Source: Luteimonas sp. S4-F44
Lineage (GTDB): Bacteria; Pseudomonadota; Gammaproteobacteria; Xanthomonadales; Xanthomonadaceae
Length of the DNA stretch: 64,000 bases
Reading direction: 5' to 3'
Assembly: GCF_022637415.1 (NCBI RefSeq)
Contig: NZ_CP093340.1
Location: forward strand, 1,240,001 to 1,304,000
Positions within the stretch are counted from its first letter, which is position 1. Every line of letters begins with the position of its first letter. Shown piece after piece: positions 1 through 9,079 of the stretch. The notes under the pieces were generated by a model, which was not told the origin of the DNA, ran no database searches, and worked only from the letters and a program-made list of their open reading frames with translations. A program made the position numbers and the translations under genes.

Positions 1-154
1 GGTCAGCGGCGCGGTCGTCGCGGCGTTCGACGACGTCGAGCGCCGATTCGAGCTGCGCGGCCGCCATCTCGCCCATGCGCAGGATCTCGCCGGTCAGCCG
101 GCTGCGTTCTTCGTCGTAGCTCTTGACGATGTGGTCGTGCGGTTGGGTGGGCAT
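1..154 (-). CDS. phoU: Phosphate transport regulator PhoU, N-terminal part (runs off the window)
   Basis: Only the first 51 codons are present, read leftwards from the ATG at 154 off the window edge. The peptide begins MPTQPHDHIVKSYDEE and continues into a helical stretch with the GEILRMGEMA pattern typical of the first PhoU three-helix repeat. PhoU is a cytoplasmic partner of PstB and of the PhoR sensor kinase, and it silences the Pho regulon when phosphate is plentiful. It is the last gene of pstSCAB-phoU here, 160 bases behind pstB. The call rests on the residues visible plus the operon position. Confidence 0.9.
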   Translation of the reverse strand, partial: MPTQPHDHIVKSYDEERSRLTGEILRMGEMAAAQLESALDVVERRDDRAAD

Positions 155-205
155 GATGGTTACCTGGAAGGAAAGGCGCGGAAGCGTTCGTCTTGGGAAG
201 GGCGT

Positions 206-266
206 CGCCATCCATGGCGGGGTGTCGCCGGCTTCGGATCGACCGGCCCGGCCATCCCTGGCCGGG
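206..266. repeat. Two small hairpins between pstB and phoU
   Basis: Two perfect palindromes lie in the pstB-phoU gap. At 206-219 the stem CGCCAT surrounds CC. At 247-266 the 8-base stem CCCGGCCA surrounds a TCCC loop. They share the core CCATCC(A/C)TGG with a hairpin at 20484-20503. In the transcript they could slow decay or reduce read-through from pstB into phoU. That role is inferred; the base pairing is seen directly. Confidence 0.45.
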
Positions 267-314
267 CGTTCGGGGGCGCGGTCGAGGCCGGATGGCCTCG
301 ACCGCGCGCGCCCC

Positions 315-1142
315 TCACCCAAACCGTCCGGTGATGTAGTCCTCGGTCTGCCGCTTGGAGGGGTTGGAGAAGATCGTCTCGGTGGTGTCGTGTTCGATCA
401 GGTCGCCCAGGTACATGAAGGCGGTGTAATCGGACACGCGGGCGGCCTGCTGCATGTTGTGGGTGACGATGACGATCGTGTAGTCGACCTTCAGTTCCTC
501 GACCAGTTGCTCGATGCGGCTGGTGGAGATCGGATCGAGTGCCGAGGTCGGCTCGTCGAGCAGCAGCACGTCGGGGCGCAATGCGACCGCGCGTGCGATG
601 CACAGGCGCTGCTGCTGGCCACCCGACAAGCCCAATGCGTTCTGGCCGAGCTTGTCCTTGACCTCGGTCCACAGCGCGGCCTGGGTCAGGGCCTGCTCGA
701 CACGGTCGGCGAGCTGGCCCTTGGAGAGCTTTTCGTGGTGGCGGATCGCATAGGCGACGTTCTCGAAGATCGTCATCGGAAACGGCACCGGCTTCTGGAA
801 CACCATGCCGACCTTGGAGCGCAGCCGGTTCATCGGGTAGCGCGGCGAGAGGATGTTCTCGCCGTCGAGCAGCACGTCGCCGCTGGCCACCAGCTTGGGG
901 TACAGCGCATAGATGCGGTTGAGAATGCGCAGCAGCGTCGACTTGCCGCAGCCCGAAGGCCCGATCAGCGCGGTCACGCGCTTTTCGGGAATCTCCAGGT
1001 CGATGCTTTTGAGCGCGTGGAAGTCGCCGTAGTGGAAGTCCAGGCCGCGCGCGGCGATCTTGACCGGCCGCGGGGCCAGCGCTTCGCGGGCGTGGGTCGC
1101 CAGCTGGATGCGTTGCGACGGCGCGGTATGCAGGTCGTTCAT
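315..1142 (-). CDS. pstB: Phosphate ABC transporter ATP-binding protein PstB
   Basis: This is the ATPase of the high-affinity phosphate importer, working on the cytoplasmic face of PstA-PstC. Counted from MNDLHTAP, Walker [10 protein letters not shown] is at 61-69, the Q-loop Gln near 116, the signature LSGGQQQR at 172-179, Walker B LLLDEP near 193-198 and the H-loop His at 228. The 275 residues fit the family. An in-frame ATG at 1202 overlaps the pstA stop (ATGACTGA) and would add 20 Pro-rich residues. The shorter start is preferred because, as I recall, Xanthomonas PstB proteins also begin MND, but translational coupling at 1202 cannot be excluded. Confidence 0.95.
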   Translation of the reverse strand: MNDLHTAPSQRIQLATHAREALAPRPVKIAARGLDFHYGDFHALKSIDLEIPEKRVTALIGPSGCGKSTLLRILNRIYALYPKLVASGDVLLDGENILSPRYPMNRLRSKVGMVFQKPVPFPMTIFENVAYAIRHHEKLSKGQLADRVEQALTQAALWTEVKDKLGQNALGLSGGQQQRLCIARAVALRPDVLLLDEPTSALDPISTSRIEQLVEELKVDYTIVIVTHNMQQAARVSDYTAFMYLGDLIEHDTTETIFSNPSKRQTEDYITGRFG

Positions 1143-1194
1143 GGCCGGATCCGGTCGAAAGGAAGGAGTGGGGTGGGGAAGGCGGGGCGCGGCG

Positions 1195-2088
1195 TCAGTC
1201 ATGCGGCACCCGGTTGCGCAGCAGGATCGCGCGGGCGCCCAGGCTCACCAGCAATACGAAGCAGGTCAGCACCAGCGCGCCGGCCCAGGCCAGCTGCTGC
1301 CAGGATTCGTAGGGGCTGCCGGCGTACTGGTACATCACCACCGGCACGCTCGCCATCGGGCGCAGCACGTCACTGTTCCAGTACTGGTTGCCGAACGCGG
1401 TGAACAGCAACGGCGCGGTCTCGCCGCTGATGCGTGCCAGCGCCAGCAGCACGCCGGTGACGATGCCGGCCGATGCGCTGCGGTAGAGCACTTGCACCAC
1501 GACCTTCCAGTGCGGCACGCCCAGCGACAGCGCGGCCTCGCGCATCTGCGTGGGCACCAACTGCAGCATCTCGTCGGTGGTGCGCACCACGACCGGCAGC
1601 ACGATAAACGCCAGCGCGATCGCACCGGCCAGCGCCGAGAAGCGACCGCCAGTCTGCATCACGAACAGGGTGTAGACGAACAGGCCGAGCACGATCGACG
1701 GCGCCGACAGCAGGATGTCGTTGATGAAGCGCACGACCACGCCGGCCTTGCGCGCCCGGCCGTATTCCGACAGCCAGGTGCCGGCGGCCACGCCCAGCGG
1801 CGTGCCGATCGCGATCGCCAGCGCGCACATCACCGCGCTGCCGAAGAACGCGTTGAGCAGGCCGCCTTCCTGCATCGGCGGGGGTGTCATTTGCGTGAAC
1901 AACGGCAGGTTGATGCCGCCGGCGGCCTTGCTGACCAGCGTCCACAGGATCCAGCCCAGGAAGAACAGGCCGAACGCGGCGGTCAGGCAGCCCATGAGAA
2001 TCGCGATGCCGTTGCGCACGCGGCGGCGCGCATACAGGCGGTCGGCGACCTGGCGTTCGCGCTCGGTGACAGTAGCGACAGCGGTCAT
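1195..2088 (-). CDS. pstA: Phosphate ABC transporter permease PstA
   Basis: Second membrane subunit of the phosphate importer, about 297 residues. It has six hydrophobic spans, starting near residue 30 after a basic RRRVRNG turn. The cytoplasmic EAA-type loop, which docks on PstB, is visible around the stretch [17 protein letters not shown]. The ATG at 2088 shares a base with the TGA of pstC (TGATG). A GTG one codon earlier is possible. This tight coupling implies equal amounts of the two permeases. Confidence 0.95.
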   Translation of the reverse strand: MTAVATVTERERQVADRLYARRRVRNGIAILMGCLTAAFGLFFLGWILWTLVSKAAGGINLPLFTQMTPPPMQEGGLLNAFFGSAVMCALAIAIGTPLGVAAGTWLSEYGRARKAGVVVRFINDILLSAPSIVLGLFVYTLFVMQTGGRFSALAGAIALAFIVLPVVVRTTDEMLQLVPTQMREAALSLGVPHWKVVVQVLYRSASAGIVTGVLLALARISGETAPLLFTAFGNQYWNSDVLRPMASVPVVMYQYAGSPYESWQQLAWAGALVLTCFVLLVSLGARAILLRNRVPHD

Positions 2089-3062
2089 CACTTGCCCTCC
2101 CGGCGGGCGAGTTGCATCAGCATCAAGCGGGCGATCGCGAGCACCACGAAAGTGACGATGAACAGCACGAAGCCCAGCAGCAGCAGCGCCGAGCGATAGG
2201 TCTCGGTGGCTTCGCCGAAGTCATTGGCGATCAGTGCGGCGATCGTCGTTCCCGGTTCCAGCAACGACGGCGTCAGCCGCACCGAGTTGCCGATCACGAA
2301 GGCCACCGCCATCGTCTCGCCGAGCGCGCGGCCCAGTCCGAGGAAGATGCCGCCGATGACCGCCGAGCGGGTGTAGGGCAGCACGATGTCCCAGCTGACC
2401 TCCCACTTGGTCGCGCCCAGCGCGTAGGCCGATTCCTTGAGCCGCGTCGGTACGGTCAGGAAGACCTCGCGCATCACCGCCGAGATGAAGGGGATCACCA
2501 TGATCGCGAGGACGAAGCCGGCGGTCAGCGTGCCGATGCCCAGCGGCGGGCCCTGGAACAGCAGGCCGATGCCGGGCAGCGTGCCCAGGTGGTCGTTGAG
2601 CCAGGGCGTCACCCAGGTGGTCATCACCGGCACCAGCACGAACAGGCCCCACATGCCGTAGATGATCGACGGGATGCCGGCGAGCAGTTCGATCGCCGTG
2701 CCGACCGGGCCGCGCAGCCAGCGCGGCGCGACCTCGGTCAGAAAGAACGCGATGCCGAAGCTGACCGGCACCGCGATGATCATCGCGATCAGCGCGGTGA
2801 CGATGGTGCCGGCGATCGGTGCGAGCGCGCCGTAGCGGTTCTCGACCGGATTCCAGTCGGCGCTGGTGAAGAACGACAGGCCCTGCGAGGCGAGCGCATC
2901 GCGGCCGCCCCACAGCATCGACAGCGCGGCGCCGGCGAGCGCGAGCATCACCAGCACCACGGTCGTGGTCAGGACGAAGCGGAACAGACGATCGGCGCGT
3001 GCGTCGCGCAGGTCGCGGTCGCTCGGGGCAGGAAGCGCAGCGGTAACGGTGGCGGCGGTCAT
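2088..3062 (-). CDS. pstC: Phosphate ABC transporter permease PstC
   Basis: First membrane subunit of the phosphate importer, 324 residues. A cytoplasmic N-terminus of about 30 residues is followed by a transmembrane span. A periplasmic loop carries GLSFFTSADWNPVENRYGAL, typical of PstC, then come the remaining five spans. The EAA loop appears as ESAYALGATKWEVSWDIVL. No convincing Shine-Dalgarno sequence is visible before the ATG. A strong hairpin separates it from pstS1, so it is probably expressed below the level of the binding protein. Confidence 0.95.
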   Translation of the reverse strand: MTAATVTAALPAPSDRDLRDARADRLFRFVLTTTVVLVMLALAGAALSMLWGGRDALASQGLSFFTSADWNPVENRYGALAPIAGTIVTALIAMIIAVPVSFGIAFFLTEVAPRWLRGPVGTAIELLAGIPSIIYGMWGLFVLVPVMTTWVTPWLNDHLGTLPGIGLLFQGPPLGIGTLTAGFVLAIMVIPFISAVMREVFLTVPTRLKESAYALGATKWEVSWDIVLPYTRSAVIGGIFLGLGRALGETMAVAFVIGNSVRLTPSLLEPGTTIAALIANDFGEATETYRSALLLLGFVLFIVTFVVLAIARLMLMQLARREGK

Positions 3063-3196
3063 GGGAGGTCCGAGAAGGAGGTTGGGCCGCAGGTGGCGGG
3101 TGCCGTCATTCCCGCGTGGTGGGAAGCGCCTGGAGAGTCGACCGACGGGTCATCCAGGGATGTGCGCGACCCGACGCACCGCGATGACGCGGCGTG

Positions 3197-3222
3197 TCCG
3201 CGCCCGCTCGCACGGGCGCGGA
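3197..3222 (-). terminator. Intercistronic hairpin after pstS1
   Basis: A perfect 10-base stem (TCCGCGCCCG with CGGGCGCGGA) and a 6-base loop sit 7 bases past the pstS1 stop codon and 135 bases before pstC. There is no T-run. It therefore looks more like an mRNA-stabilising or partial-termination hairpin, as found after binding-protein genes in other ABC operons, than a full stop. Confidence 0.55.
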
Positions 3223-3229
3223 GGGACCG

Positions 3230-4321
3230 TCACTTGAACTCGGCGGCCCAGTAGGCCTCGATCTGCTGCACCAGTTCGGGCGGCAGCGGTACGTAGTGCA
3301 GCTCGCTGGCCTGTGCCTGGCCCGACTCGAACGTCCACTTGAAGAAATCGCGCGTCGCCTGGCTGCGCGCCGCGTCCTTGGGCTGCTTGTGCATCAGCAT
3401 GAAGTTGGTCGCGGTGATCGGCCAGGCATCGGCGCCCGGCGCGTTGGTGATCACCAGGTTGAAGTCCTGCGCGCTGGCCCAGTCAGCGGTGGCGGCGGCC
3501 GCGGCGAAGCTCGCTTCGCTCGGCTGCACCCAGTGGCCGGCCGCGTTCTGCAGCGAGGCGTACGGCATGCCGTTCTGCAGCGCGTAGGCCAGTTCGACAT
3601 AACCGATCGAGCCCTTGATCTGCTGCACGTACGAGGCCACGCCCTCATTGCCCTTGCCGCCCACACCGGTCGGCCATTGCACCGAGGTGCCTTCGCCGAC
3701 CCGCGACTTCCAGTCGGGGCTGACCTTGGACAGGTAGTTGGAGAAGTTGAATGTGGTGCCCGAACCGTCGGAGCGGTGGACGATGCTGATCTTGCTGGCC
3801 GGCAGGGTCACACCGGGGTTGAGCGCGGCGATCGCCGGGTCGTTCCAGGTCGCGACCTTGCCCAGGAAGATGTCGGCGAGCAGCGCGCCGGTGAGCTTGA
3901 GCTGGCCGGGGGCCAGGCCTTCGACGTTGAGAACGGGCACCACGCCACCGATCGCTGAGGGAAACTGGCCCAGACCCGCGGCCTGCAGTTCGGCGCTGTC
4001 GAGCGGCTTGTCGGACGACCCGAAGTCGACGGTGCCGGCCTTGATCTGGGCAATGCCGCCGCCCGAACCGATCGACTGGTAATTGACCTTGTTGCCGGTG
4101 GCGGCGTTGTAGTCGGCCGACCACTTGGACACCAGCGGGTAGATGAAGGAGGCGCCGGCGCCCGAGATCTCGGCGGCGACGCGATCGCGCGCGCCCGGCT
4201 GCGCGGCGGGCGTACCGTCGGCGGTCTGGCCGGCCGGAGCGTCGTGGCCGCCGCCGCAGGCGGCGAGGAAGAGCAGGGAGGACAGCGCGAGGGCGCCGAT
4301 GCGGACCGGATGACGGGACAT
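3230..4321 (-). CDS. pstS: Phosphate-binding lipoprotein PstS (first copy)
   Basis: Periplasmic phosphate-binding protein, 363 residues from the ATG at 4321, which has a GGAG ribosome site 7 bases upstream. An in-frame start 18 codons earlier is less likely because it spoils the signal peptide. The N-terminus is a lipoprotein signal with lipobox LAAC, so Cys22 would be acylated and the protein anchored in a membrane. Phosphate-contacting motifs are present: ISGAGASFIYP, YQSIGSGGG, DFGSSD and VHRSDGSGTTFNF. It starts the pstSCAB-phoU operon. A second, non-lipidated pstS lies just upstream. Confidence 0.95.
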   Translation of the reverse strand: MSRHPVRIGALALSSLLFLAACGGGHDAPAGQTADGTPAAQPGARDRVAAEISGAGASFIYPLVSKWSADYNAATGNKVNYQSIGSGGGIAQIKAGTVDFGSSDKPLDSAELQAAGLGQFPSAIGGVVPVLNVEGLAPGQLKLTGALLADIFLGKVATWNDPAIAALNPGVTLPASKISIVHRSDGSGTTFNFSNYLSKVSPDWKSRVGEGTSVQWPTGVGGKGNEGVASYVQQIKGSIGYVELAYALQNGMPYASLQNAAGHWVQPSEASFAAAAATADWASAQDFNLVITNAPGADAWPITATNFMLMHKQPKDAARSQATRDFFKWTFESGQAQASELHYVPLPPELVQQIEAYWAAEFK

Positions 4322-4378
4322 GCGCAAGCTCCATGTGGGGGGAGGCGACGCCGCGCGCCGCCGGGGTGCGCTCATGAA

Positions 4379-4396
4379 ATGATGTTTTTGTTACAG
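4379..4396 (-). promoter_or_regulatory. Weak PhoB box before pstS1
   Basis: On the minus strand CTGTAAC and ACATCAT are spaced 11 bases apart with an AAAA spacer, about 60 bases before the pstS1 start. They match the PhoB half-site CTGTCAT at 5 and 4 of 7 positions. The A/T run is unusual in this GC-rich sequence and fits a PhoB site. The match is much weaker than at 5716-5755. Confidence 0.4.
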
Positions 4397-4432
4397 GCGT
4401 ATGACGTCGGGGCCGTTGGCCGATGGGCGGTC

Positions 4433-4454
4433 AAAAAAAAGGGCCCGAAGGCCC
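4433..4454 (-). terminator. Rho-independent terminator after pstS2
   Basis: On the minus strand a GGGCC-TTC-GGGCCC type hairpin is followed directly by eight T residues, about 90 bases past the pstS2 stop. This is a textbook intrinsic terminator. It makes pstS2 a separate transcript from pstS1-pstCAB-phoU. Confidence 0.85.
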
Positions 4455-4545
4455 GTCGAGGAAGAAAGGACGCAGCGCGAGGCCACGGGCCGGCTGGGAG
4501 AGGGCAACCGGCCCGCGGTGTTGCCGGCGCGATGCGTCGAAGGCG

Positions 4546-5580
4546 TCAGTACTGCGCGTTCTGGCTCCAATAGCGCTCGATCTGCTGCACCAGCGACGCC
4601 GGCAACGGCACGTAGCCGAGCTGGCGGGCCTGCTGGCCGCCGTTGGCGTAGACCCAGCGGAAGAATTCCTGCGCATTCTTGGCGCCGGCACGGTTTCTCG
4701 GCTCGCGGTGCATCAGGATGAAATTGGTCGCCGTGATCGGCCAGGCGTTCTCGCCCGGGGCGTTGGTCATGACCAGATGGAAGTCGCGGGTCGAGGCCCA
4801 GTCCGCGCTGGCGGCCGCGGCCGAGAAGGTCTCTTCGCTCGGATTGACGAAGTTGCCCGCGGCATTCTTCAGGCGCGAATAGGCCAGGCGGTTCTGCACC
4901 GCATACGACAGTTCGACGTAGCCGATGCCGCCCTTGATCTGCTTGACGTACGCGGCGACGCCCTCGTTGCCCTTGCCGCCGATGCCGACCGGCCATTTGA
5001 CCGTCGTGCCTTCGCCCACGCCGTTCTTCCACTCCGCGCTGACCTTGGACAGGTAGTTGACGAAGTTGAAGGTGGTGCCCGAACCGTCGGAGCGGTGGAC
5101 GACGGTGATGCGCGCATCGGGCAGCGCCAGGCCGCCGTTGAGCGCGACGATCGCCGGGTCGTTCCAGCGGGTGATCTTGCCCAGGAAGATGTTGGCCAGC
5201 GTGTCGCCGTCGAGCTTCATCGCGCCGGCGGCGATGCCGTCGACGTTGACGATCGGCACCACGCCGCCGATCACCGACGGGAACTGCACCAGGCCGGATT
5301 TCGCCAGATCCTCGGGCGAGAGCGGGGCGTCCGACGAGCCGAAGTCGACGGTGCCGGCCTTGATCTGGGCGATGCCGCCGCCCGAGCCGATCGACTGGTA
5401 GTTGACCTGCTTGCCGGACGCGGCGCGGTAATCGGCCGACCACTTGGTCATTGCCGGATAGACGAACGAGGCGCCGGCGCCGGTGACATCGTTGGCCAAG
5501 GCGGGCGCGGCAAAGGCGCTCGCCAGCAGAGTGGTCAACAGCGCGAGGGTCGCGACCCGGTTCTTGAGCAGTGCGTACAT
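4546..5580 (-). CDS. pstS: Phosphate-binding protein PstS (second copy, soluble)
   Basis: Second phosphate-binding protein, 344 residues from the ATG at 5580, which has an AGGGAA ribosome site. It is closely similar to its neighbour along its whole length, sharing the YQSIGSGGG, DFGSSD and VHRSDGSGTTFNF phosphate contacts. Instead of a lipobox it has a normal Sec signal peptide ending ApalA, with cleavage expected after Ala29, so it should be free in the periplasm or secreted. It has its own terminator and its own PhoB-like box, so it is a single-gene unit. The pair probably arose by tandem duplication. Confidence 0.94.
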   Translation of the reverse strand: MYALLKNRVATLALLTTLLASAFAAPALANDVTGAGASFVYPAMTKWSADYRAASGKQVNYQSIGSGGGIAQIKAGTVDFGSSDAPLSPEDLAKSGLVQFPSVIGGVVPIVNVDGIAAGAMKLDGDTLANIFLGKITRWNDPAIVALNGGLALPDARITVVHRSDGSGTTFNFVNYLSKVSAEWKNGVGEGTTVKWPVGIGGKGNEGVAAYVKQIKGGIGYVELSYAVQNRLAYSRLKNAAGNFVNPSEETFSAAAASADWASTRDFHLVMTNAPGENAWPITATNFILMHREPRNRAGAKNAQEFFRWVYANGGQQARQLGYVPLPASLVQQIERYWSQNAQY

Positions 5581-5640
5581 GAGGTTCCCTGGAGTGATGG
5601 ACGGCTCACAGCGCCGTGCGGCGTATTGCACGCATGCGGC

Positions 5641-5680
5641 ATGACGATCCGGCGTCAATCGCGTGACCGTGCGATGACGC
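5641..5680 (-). promoter_or_regulatory. PhoB-like box for pstS2
   Basis: Read on the minus strand, 5680-5663 gives GCGTCAT-CGCA-CGGTCAC, two 7-base half-sites in 11-base register matching the PhoB consensus at 5 and 6 of 7 positions. A further TCGTCAT lies in register at the 5641 end. The site is about 85 bases upstream of the pstS2 start, as expected for PhoB activation. Confidence 0.5.
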
Positions 5681-5715
5681 CCGCGCGAGATCGGCGCGAC
5701 GCGCCGTCGGGCGCA

Positions 5716-5755
5716 CTGTCATCGGACTGTCATCGCGTTGCCATCGGCCTGTCAG
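5716..5755 (+). promoter_or_regulatory. Tandem PhoB boxes for the phosphate porin
   Basis: Four 7-base elements repeat every 11 bases: CTGTCAT at 5716, CTGTCAT at 5727, TTGCCAT at 5738 and CTGTCAG at 5749. The first two are perfect PhoB half-sites and the four together form two adjacent Pho boxes. They lie 120 bases upstream of the porin start, so induction by phosphate starvation through PhoB is strongly suggested. Confidence 0.85.
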
Positions 5756-5875
5756 CGAGCCCGCGCAGTCTGCGCAGCGTCGCTAACGGGCGCTTAACGC
5801 CGGCTCGGGTCACGCGGGGCGTGACGCACGGACATAGCGCTGCGACACCTCTCACTCTCTCCACGGGAATCCACC

Positions 5876-7177
5876 ATGCGTCATTCCATCCTGGCCGCGT
5901 CCGTCGCCGTCGCCGTTGCGTCCATTCCCTTCGCTGCTGCCGCACAGTCCCCGCGCGATGCGGAGGTCGCCGCGCTGCGCGCGCAGCTGGCCGAACTTCA
6001 GGCCAAGGTCGACGCGCTGGAAGTGCGCACCGACGCGCAATCGGACATCAACATCGGTACCCAGGAGAGCCTGGACAAGATGGCGACCACGATGCCGGTC
6101 GTCGACACCAAGGGCGGGCTGAAGGTCACCTCGGCAGACAAGCAGTTCGAGTTCTCCGCCGGCGGCCGCCTGCATTTCGACGCCTATGCCTTCGACCGCG
6201 ACCAGGCCTCGAGCACCGGCACCACCGAGTTCCGCCGCGCGCGCATTACGCTGCAGGGCAAGGCCTATGGCTGGGACTATAAGTTCGAGCAGGACTTCGC
6301 GGCCGGCAGCGGCCTGGACGGATTCCGCGACGTCTACATCGCCAAGTCGGCGCTGGGCGGCAAGTTCACCATCGGCCACTTCAAGCCGTACCGCTCGATG
6401 GAAGAGCTCACCAGCTCCAACGAAATCCTGATGATGGAGCGGCCGTTCGCGACCGCCACCGGCCTGTTCAGCGGCCGCCAGTTCCAGCAGGGCGTGGGCT
6501 ACCTGCGTGCCGATGGCAACTACACCGCCGGCCTGTCGGTGTTCAACCTGCGCAGCGCGTCGGGCAGCCGCAATGAGGGCGTCGGTGCGGCCGGGCGCGT
6601 GACGTTCGCGCCGATCAACACCGAGGACAGCACGCTGCACTTCGGCGGCTGGGTCAGCCAGGAGAACCTCAACCAGGGCTCGGCGGACTTCTCGGCGACG
6701 GCCAACTATGCCGGCCGCCGCGGCCCGTCGCAGACCATCGCCACCACCACCGGCGCCAGCCGCAACCAGGTCACCGCGGTCGGTGTCGAGGCCGCGGGCT
6801 CGTTCGGGCCGCTATTCTTCCAGGGTGAGTACGCCAATGCCACGTTCGGCCAGCCGGTCGGCCCCGATCAGGATGTCGCGACCTGGTACGTGCAGGGCAG
6901 CTGGCTGCTCAACGGCGGCCACAAGGCCTACAAGCCGGGCAATGGCATCTTCGCCTCGCCCAAGGTCGCCGACCGCGGCCTGTGGGAGCTGACCGCGCGC
7001 TACGACACGATCGAAAACAAGGACGTGCGCAACATGGACGTCAGCAGCTGGATCGTCGGCATGAACTACTACGTCAATCCGAACCTGCGCTTCATGTTCA
7101 ACTATACCAAGGGCGACAACACGCTCACCGGCGATGAGACCGGGCAGTACGCACTGCGCACGCAGTTCGCGTTCTGA
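5876..7177 (+). CDS. Phosphate-selective porin of the OprO/OprP family
   Basis: Outer-membrane anion porin, 433 residues. The signal peptide is MRHSILAASVAVAVASIPFAAAAQ, cleaved around residue 22. A short periplasmic coiled coil follows (residues 28-45, AALRAQLAELQAKVDALE), then a trimeric beta-barrel of alternating residues that ends in the aromatic ALRTQFAF, the usual Omp85 recognition end. The family lets phosphate or polyphosphate cross the outer membrane during starvation. It is divergent from pstS2 and preceded by tandem PhoB boxes. OprO versus OprP specificity cannot be told from sequence alone. Confidence 0.92.
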   Translation: MRHSILAASVAVAVASIPFAAAAQSPRDAEVAALRAQLAELQAKVDALEVRTDAQSDINIGTQESLDKMATTMPVVDTKGGLKVTSADKQFEFSAGGRLHFDAYAFDRDQASSTGTTEFRRARITLQGKAYGWDYKFEQDFAAGSGLDGFRDVYIAKSALGGKFTIGHFKPYRSMEELTSSNEILMMERPFATATGLFSGRQFQQGVGYLRADGNYTAGLSVFNLRSASGSRNEGVGAAGRVTFAPINTEDSTLHFGGWVSQENLNQGSADFSATANYAGRRGPSQTIATTTGASRNQVTAVGVEAAGSFGPLFFQGEYANATFGQPVGPDQDVATWYVQGSWLLNGGHKAYKPGNGIFASPKVADRGLWELTARYDTIENKDVRNMDVSSWIVGMNYYVNPNLRFMFNYTKGDNTLTGDETGQYALRTQFAF

Positions 7178-7196
7178 TCCACGCCCGTTGTGTCAT

Positions 7197-7232
7197 GCAT
7201 GCGGCCCGCGGCGAACGCCGTGGGCCGCATGC
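7197..7232 (+). terminator. Hairpin terminator after the phosphate porin
   Basis: A 16-17 base-pair stem (GCATGCGGCCC to GGGCCGCATGC, one G-T pair) begins 20 bases after the porin stop codon and is followed by GTTTGG. The stem is very stable but the T-run is short. Confidence 0.65.
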
Positions 7233-7412
7233 GTTTGGGCGACTGCGATCAGGGACATGCGCGCACGACATGCCGACAGGGCGGATCGGATGCGCAAGGG
7301 ATGCGTCGCGGCCTGCGGCTGCGGTTAGCATGGCGGTCCGGCGCCGCGGGGGCGGTGCCGTCGCCGGCCCGTCCGTTGTGCGGGCCTTCGTTCCGCAGTC
7401 CCGGGGAGTCTT

Positions 7413-9041
7413 GTGAGTACGCAATCCCACGTTTTCCGTCTGTTGCAGGCGGCATTGGCCGCCGTCGTCCTGTTGCCGGTGCTGGCGTCCGCCCAGGCCA
7501 TCGAGCCAGTCGACCTCGATGTCGTGGCCAAGATCCGCCACGAGGCCTTCCATCGCTCGCAGGCCGCCGCCAATCTCAAGGAACTCACCGAGACCGTCGG
7601 GCCGCGGCTGACCAATTCGCCGGCCTATGCGCGTTCGAGCGAATGGGCGCGCGACAAGCTGCGCGGCTACGGCCTGAGCCGGGTGCAGGACGAGGTCTAC
7701 GATCCGGCGTTCGGCCGCGGCTGGGACTTCCGCGCCTCGCGCGTGGAGATGATCGCGCCGCGCGAACTGCCGATCCACGCCTTGCCCAAGGCCTGGACCC
7801 CGGGTACCGAAGGCCCGGTCGAGGGCGAGGTGGTGCTGGCGACGTTCAAGACTCTCGAGGACATCGACAAGCAGCGCGGCAAGCTTGCCGGCAAGATCGT
7901 GCTGCTGGATGAGGCGCGCGCCTACAAGCCGGCCGACAAGCCCGATTTCCGCCGCTACACCGAGGAAGACCTCGGCGAGCTACAGACCTTCCCCGTGCCG
8001 CAGGACCCGGCCGGCGACGCGCAGGACAAGCGCCTGGAGGAGTACCGCAAGCGCCAGGTGCTCAACCGGGCGCTCAACACGTTCTTCGCCGAGGAAGGGG
8101 TGCTGGCGACACTGTCGATCAGCTCCTGGGACAACGGCATCGTCCGGGTGATGGGCGGTGGTGCGCGCAAGGCCGGCGAGCCGGTTGGCGTGCCGGATCT
8201 GGTCGTCGCTGCCGAGCACTACAACCAGTTGGTGCGCGCGGTCGAGCGCGGACAGGCGCCGCGGTTGCGGATCGATGTCGATGCGCGCTTCACCAGCGAC
8301 GGTGACCTGCCGGCCAGCAACACCTTCGCCGACCTGCCGGGCACGTCGAAAGCCGATGAACTGGTGGTCATCGGCGCGCACCTCGACTCCTGGCACACCG
8401 GGACTGGCGCGGCCGACAACGGCGCCGGCGTGGTCGTGATGATGGAGGCGATGCGCATCCTCAAGGCGATCGGCGTCCAGCCCCGGCGCACCATCCGGAT
8501 CGCACTGTGGGGCGGCGAGGAGCAGGGCTTGCACGGCTCGGCCGGTTACGTTTCCAGGCACCTGGCGGCCTATCCCGAGCCGACCGATCCCGAACAGCGG
8601 GCGCTGCCGCGGTCATTCCAGCGCGGTACCGGTCCGCTGCAGCGCCAGCGCGGCTATGACCGCTTCTCCACGTACTTCAATTTCGATAACGGCACCGGTC
8701 GCATCCGCGGCATCTATGCGCAGGAGAACCACGCCGCGGTGCCGATCTTCCAGGCATGGTTGGCGCCGTTCGCCGATCTGGGCGCAAGTATCGTTACCAC
8801 GCGTAACACTGGCGGTACCGACCATCTGTCCTTCGATCGCGTCGGCTTGCCGGGCTTCCAGTTCGTGCAGGACCCCGCCGACTACTTCAGCCATGTCCAC
8901 CACACCCATCTGGACACCTACGACCACGTGGTGCCCGAGGACCTGAAACAGGCGGCGGCGATCATCGCCTCGTTCGCCTATCACGCCGCGATGCGCGAGC
9001 AGCGGTTGCCGCGCAAGCCGTTCGTGGAACGCGACGAGTGA
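7413..9041 (+). CDS. Secreted M28-family zinc aminopeptidase/carboxypeptidase
   Basis: Predicted exported metallopeptidase of 542 residues, resembling the carboxypeptidase Q branch of M28. The start is GTG, 4 bases after GGGGAG. An N-terminal signal peptide ends near Ala28. A protease-associated insert spans roughly 100-280. The di-zinc site is visible as HLD (about 323-325), D335 in AADNGAG, the EE pair at 369-370 in GGEEQG, D470 in GGTDH and the His cluster HVHHTHLD near 494-500. It would release single amino acids from peptides in the periplasm or medium. It stands alone between two hairpins. Confidence 0.9.
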   Translation: MSTQSHVFRLLQAALAAVVLLPVLASAQAIEPVDLDVVAKIRHEAFHRSQAAANLKELTETVGPRLTNSPAYARSSEWARDKLRGYGLSRVQDEVYDPAFGRGWDFRASRVEMIAPRELPIHALPKAWTPGTEGPVEGEVVLATFKTLEDIDKQRGKLAGKIVLLDEARAYKPADKPDFRRYTEEDLGELQTFPVPQDPAGDAQDKRLEEYRKRQVLNRALNTFFAEEGVLATLSISSWDNGIVRVMGGGARKAGEPVGVPDLVVAAEHYNQLVRAVERGQAPRLRIDVDARFTSDGDLPASNTFADLPGTSKADELVVIGAHLDSWHTGTGAADNGAGVVVMMEAMRILKAIGVQPRRTIRIALWGGEEQGLHGSAGYVSRHLAAYPEPTDPEQRALPRSFQRGTGPLQRQRGYDRFSTYFNFDNGTGRIRGIYAQENHAAVPIFQAWLAPFADLGASIVTTRNTGGTDHLSFDRVGLPGFQFVQDPADYFSHVHHTHLDTYDHVVPEDLKQAAAIIASFAYHAAMREQRLPRKPFVERDE

Positions 9042-9047
9042 TGCGGC

Positions 9048-9079
9048 GACGCGGGCCGGCGTGTGCGCCAGCCCGCGTC
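9048..9079. terminator. Hairpin between convergent M28 peptidase and nth genes
   Basis: A 9-base stem GACGCGGGC/GCCCGCGTC with an inner GGCG/CGCC pairing lies just past the peptidase stop and is followed by TTC. It is the only strong inverted repeat I noticed in the 150-base convergent gap. Confidence 0.5.
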
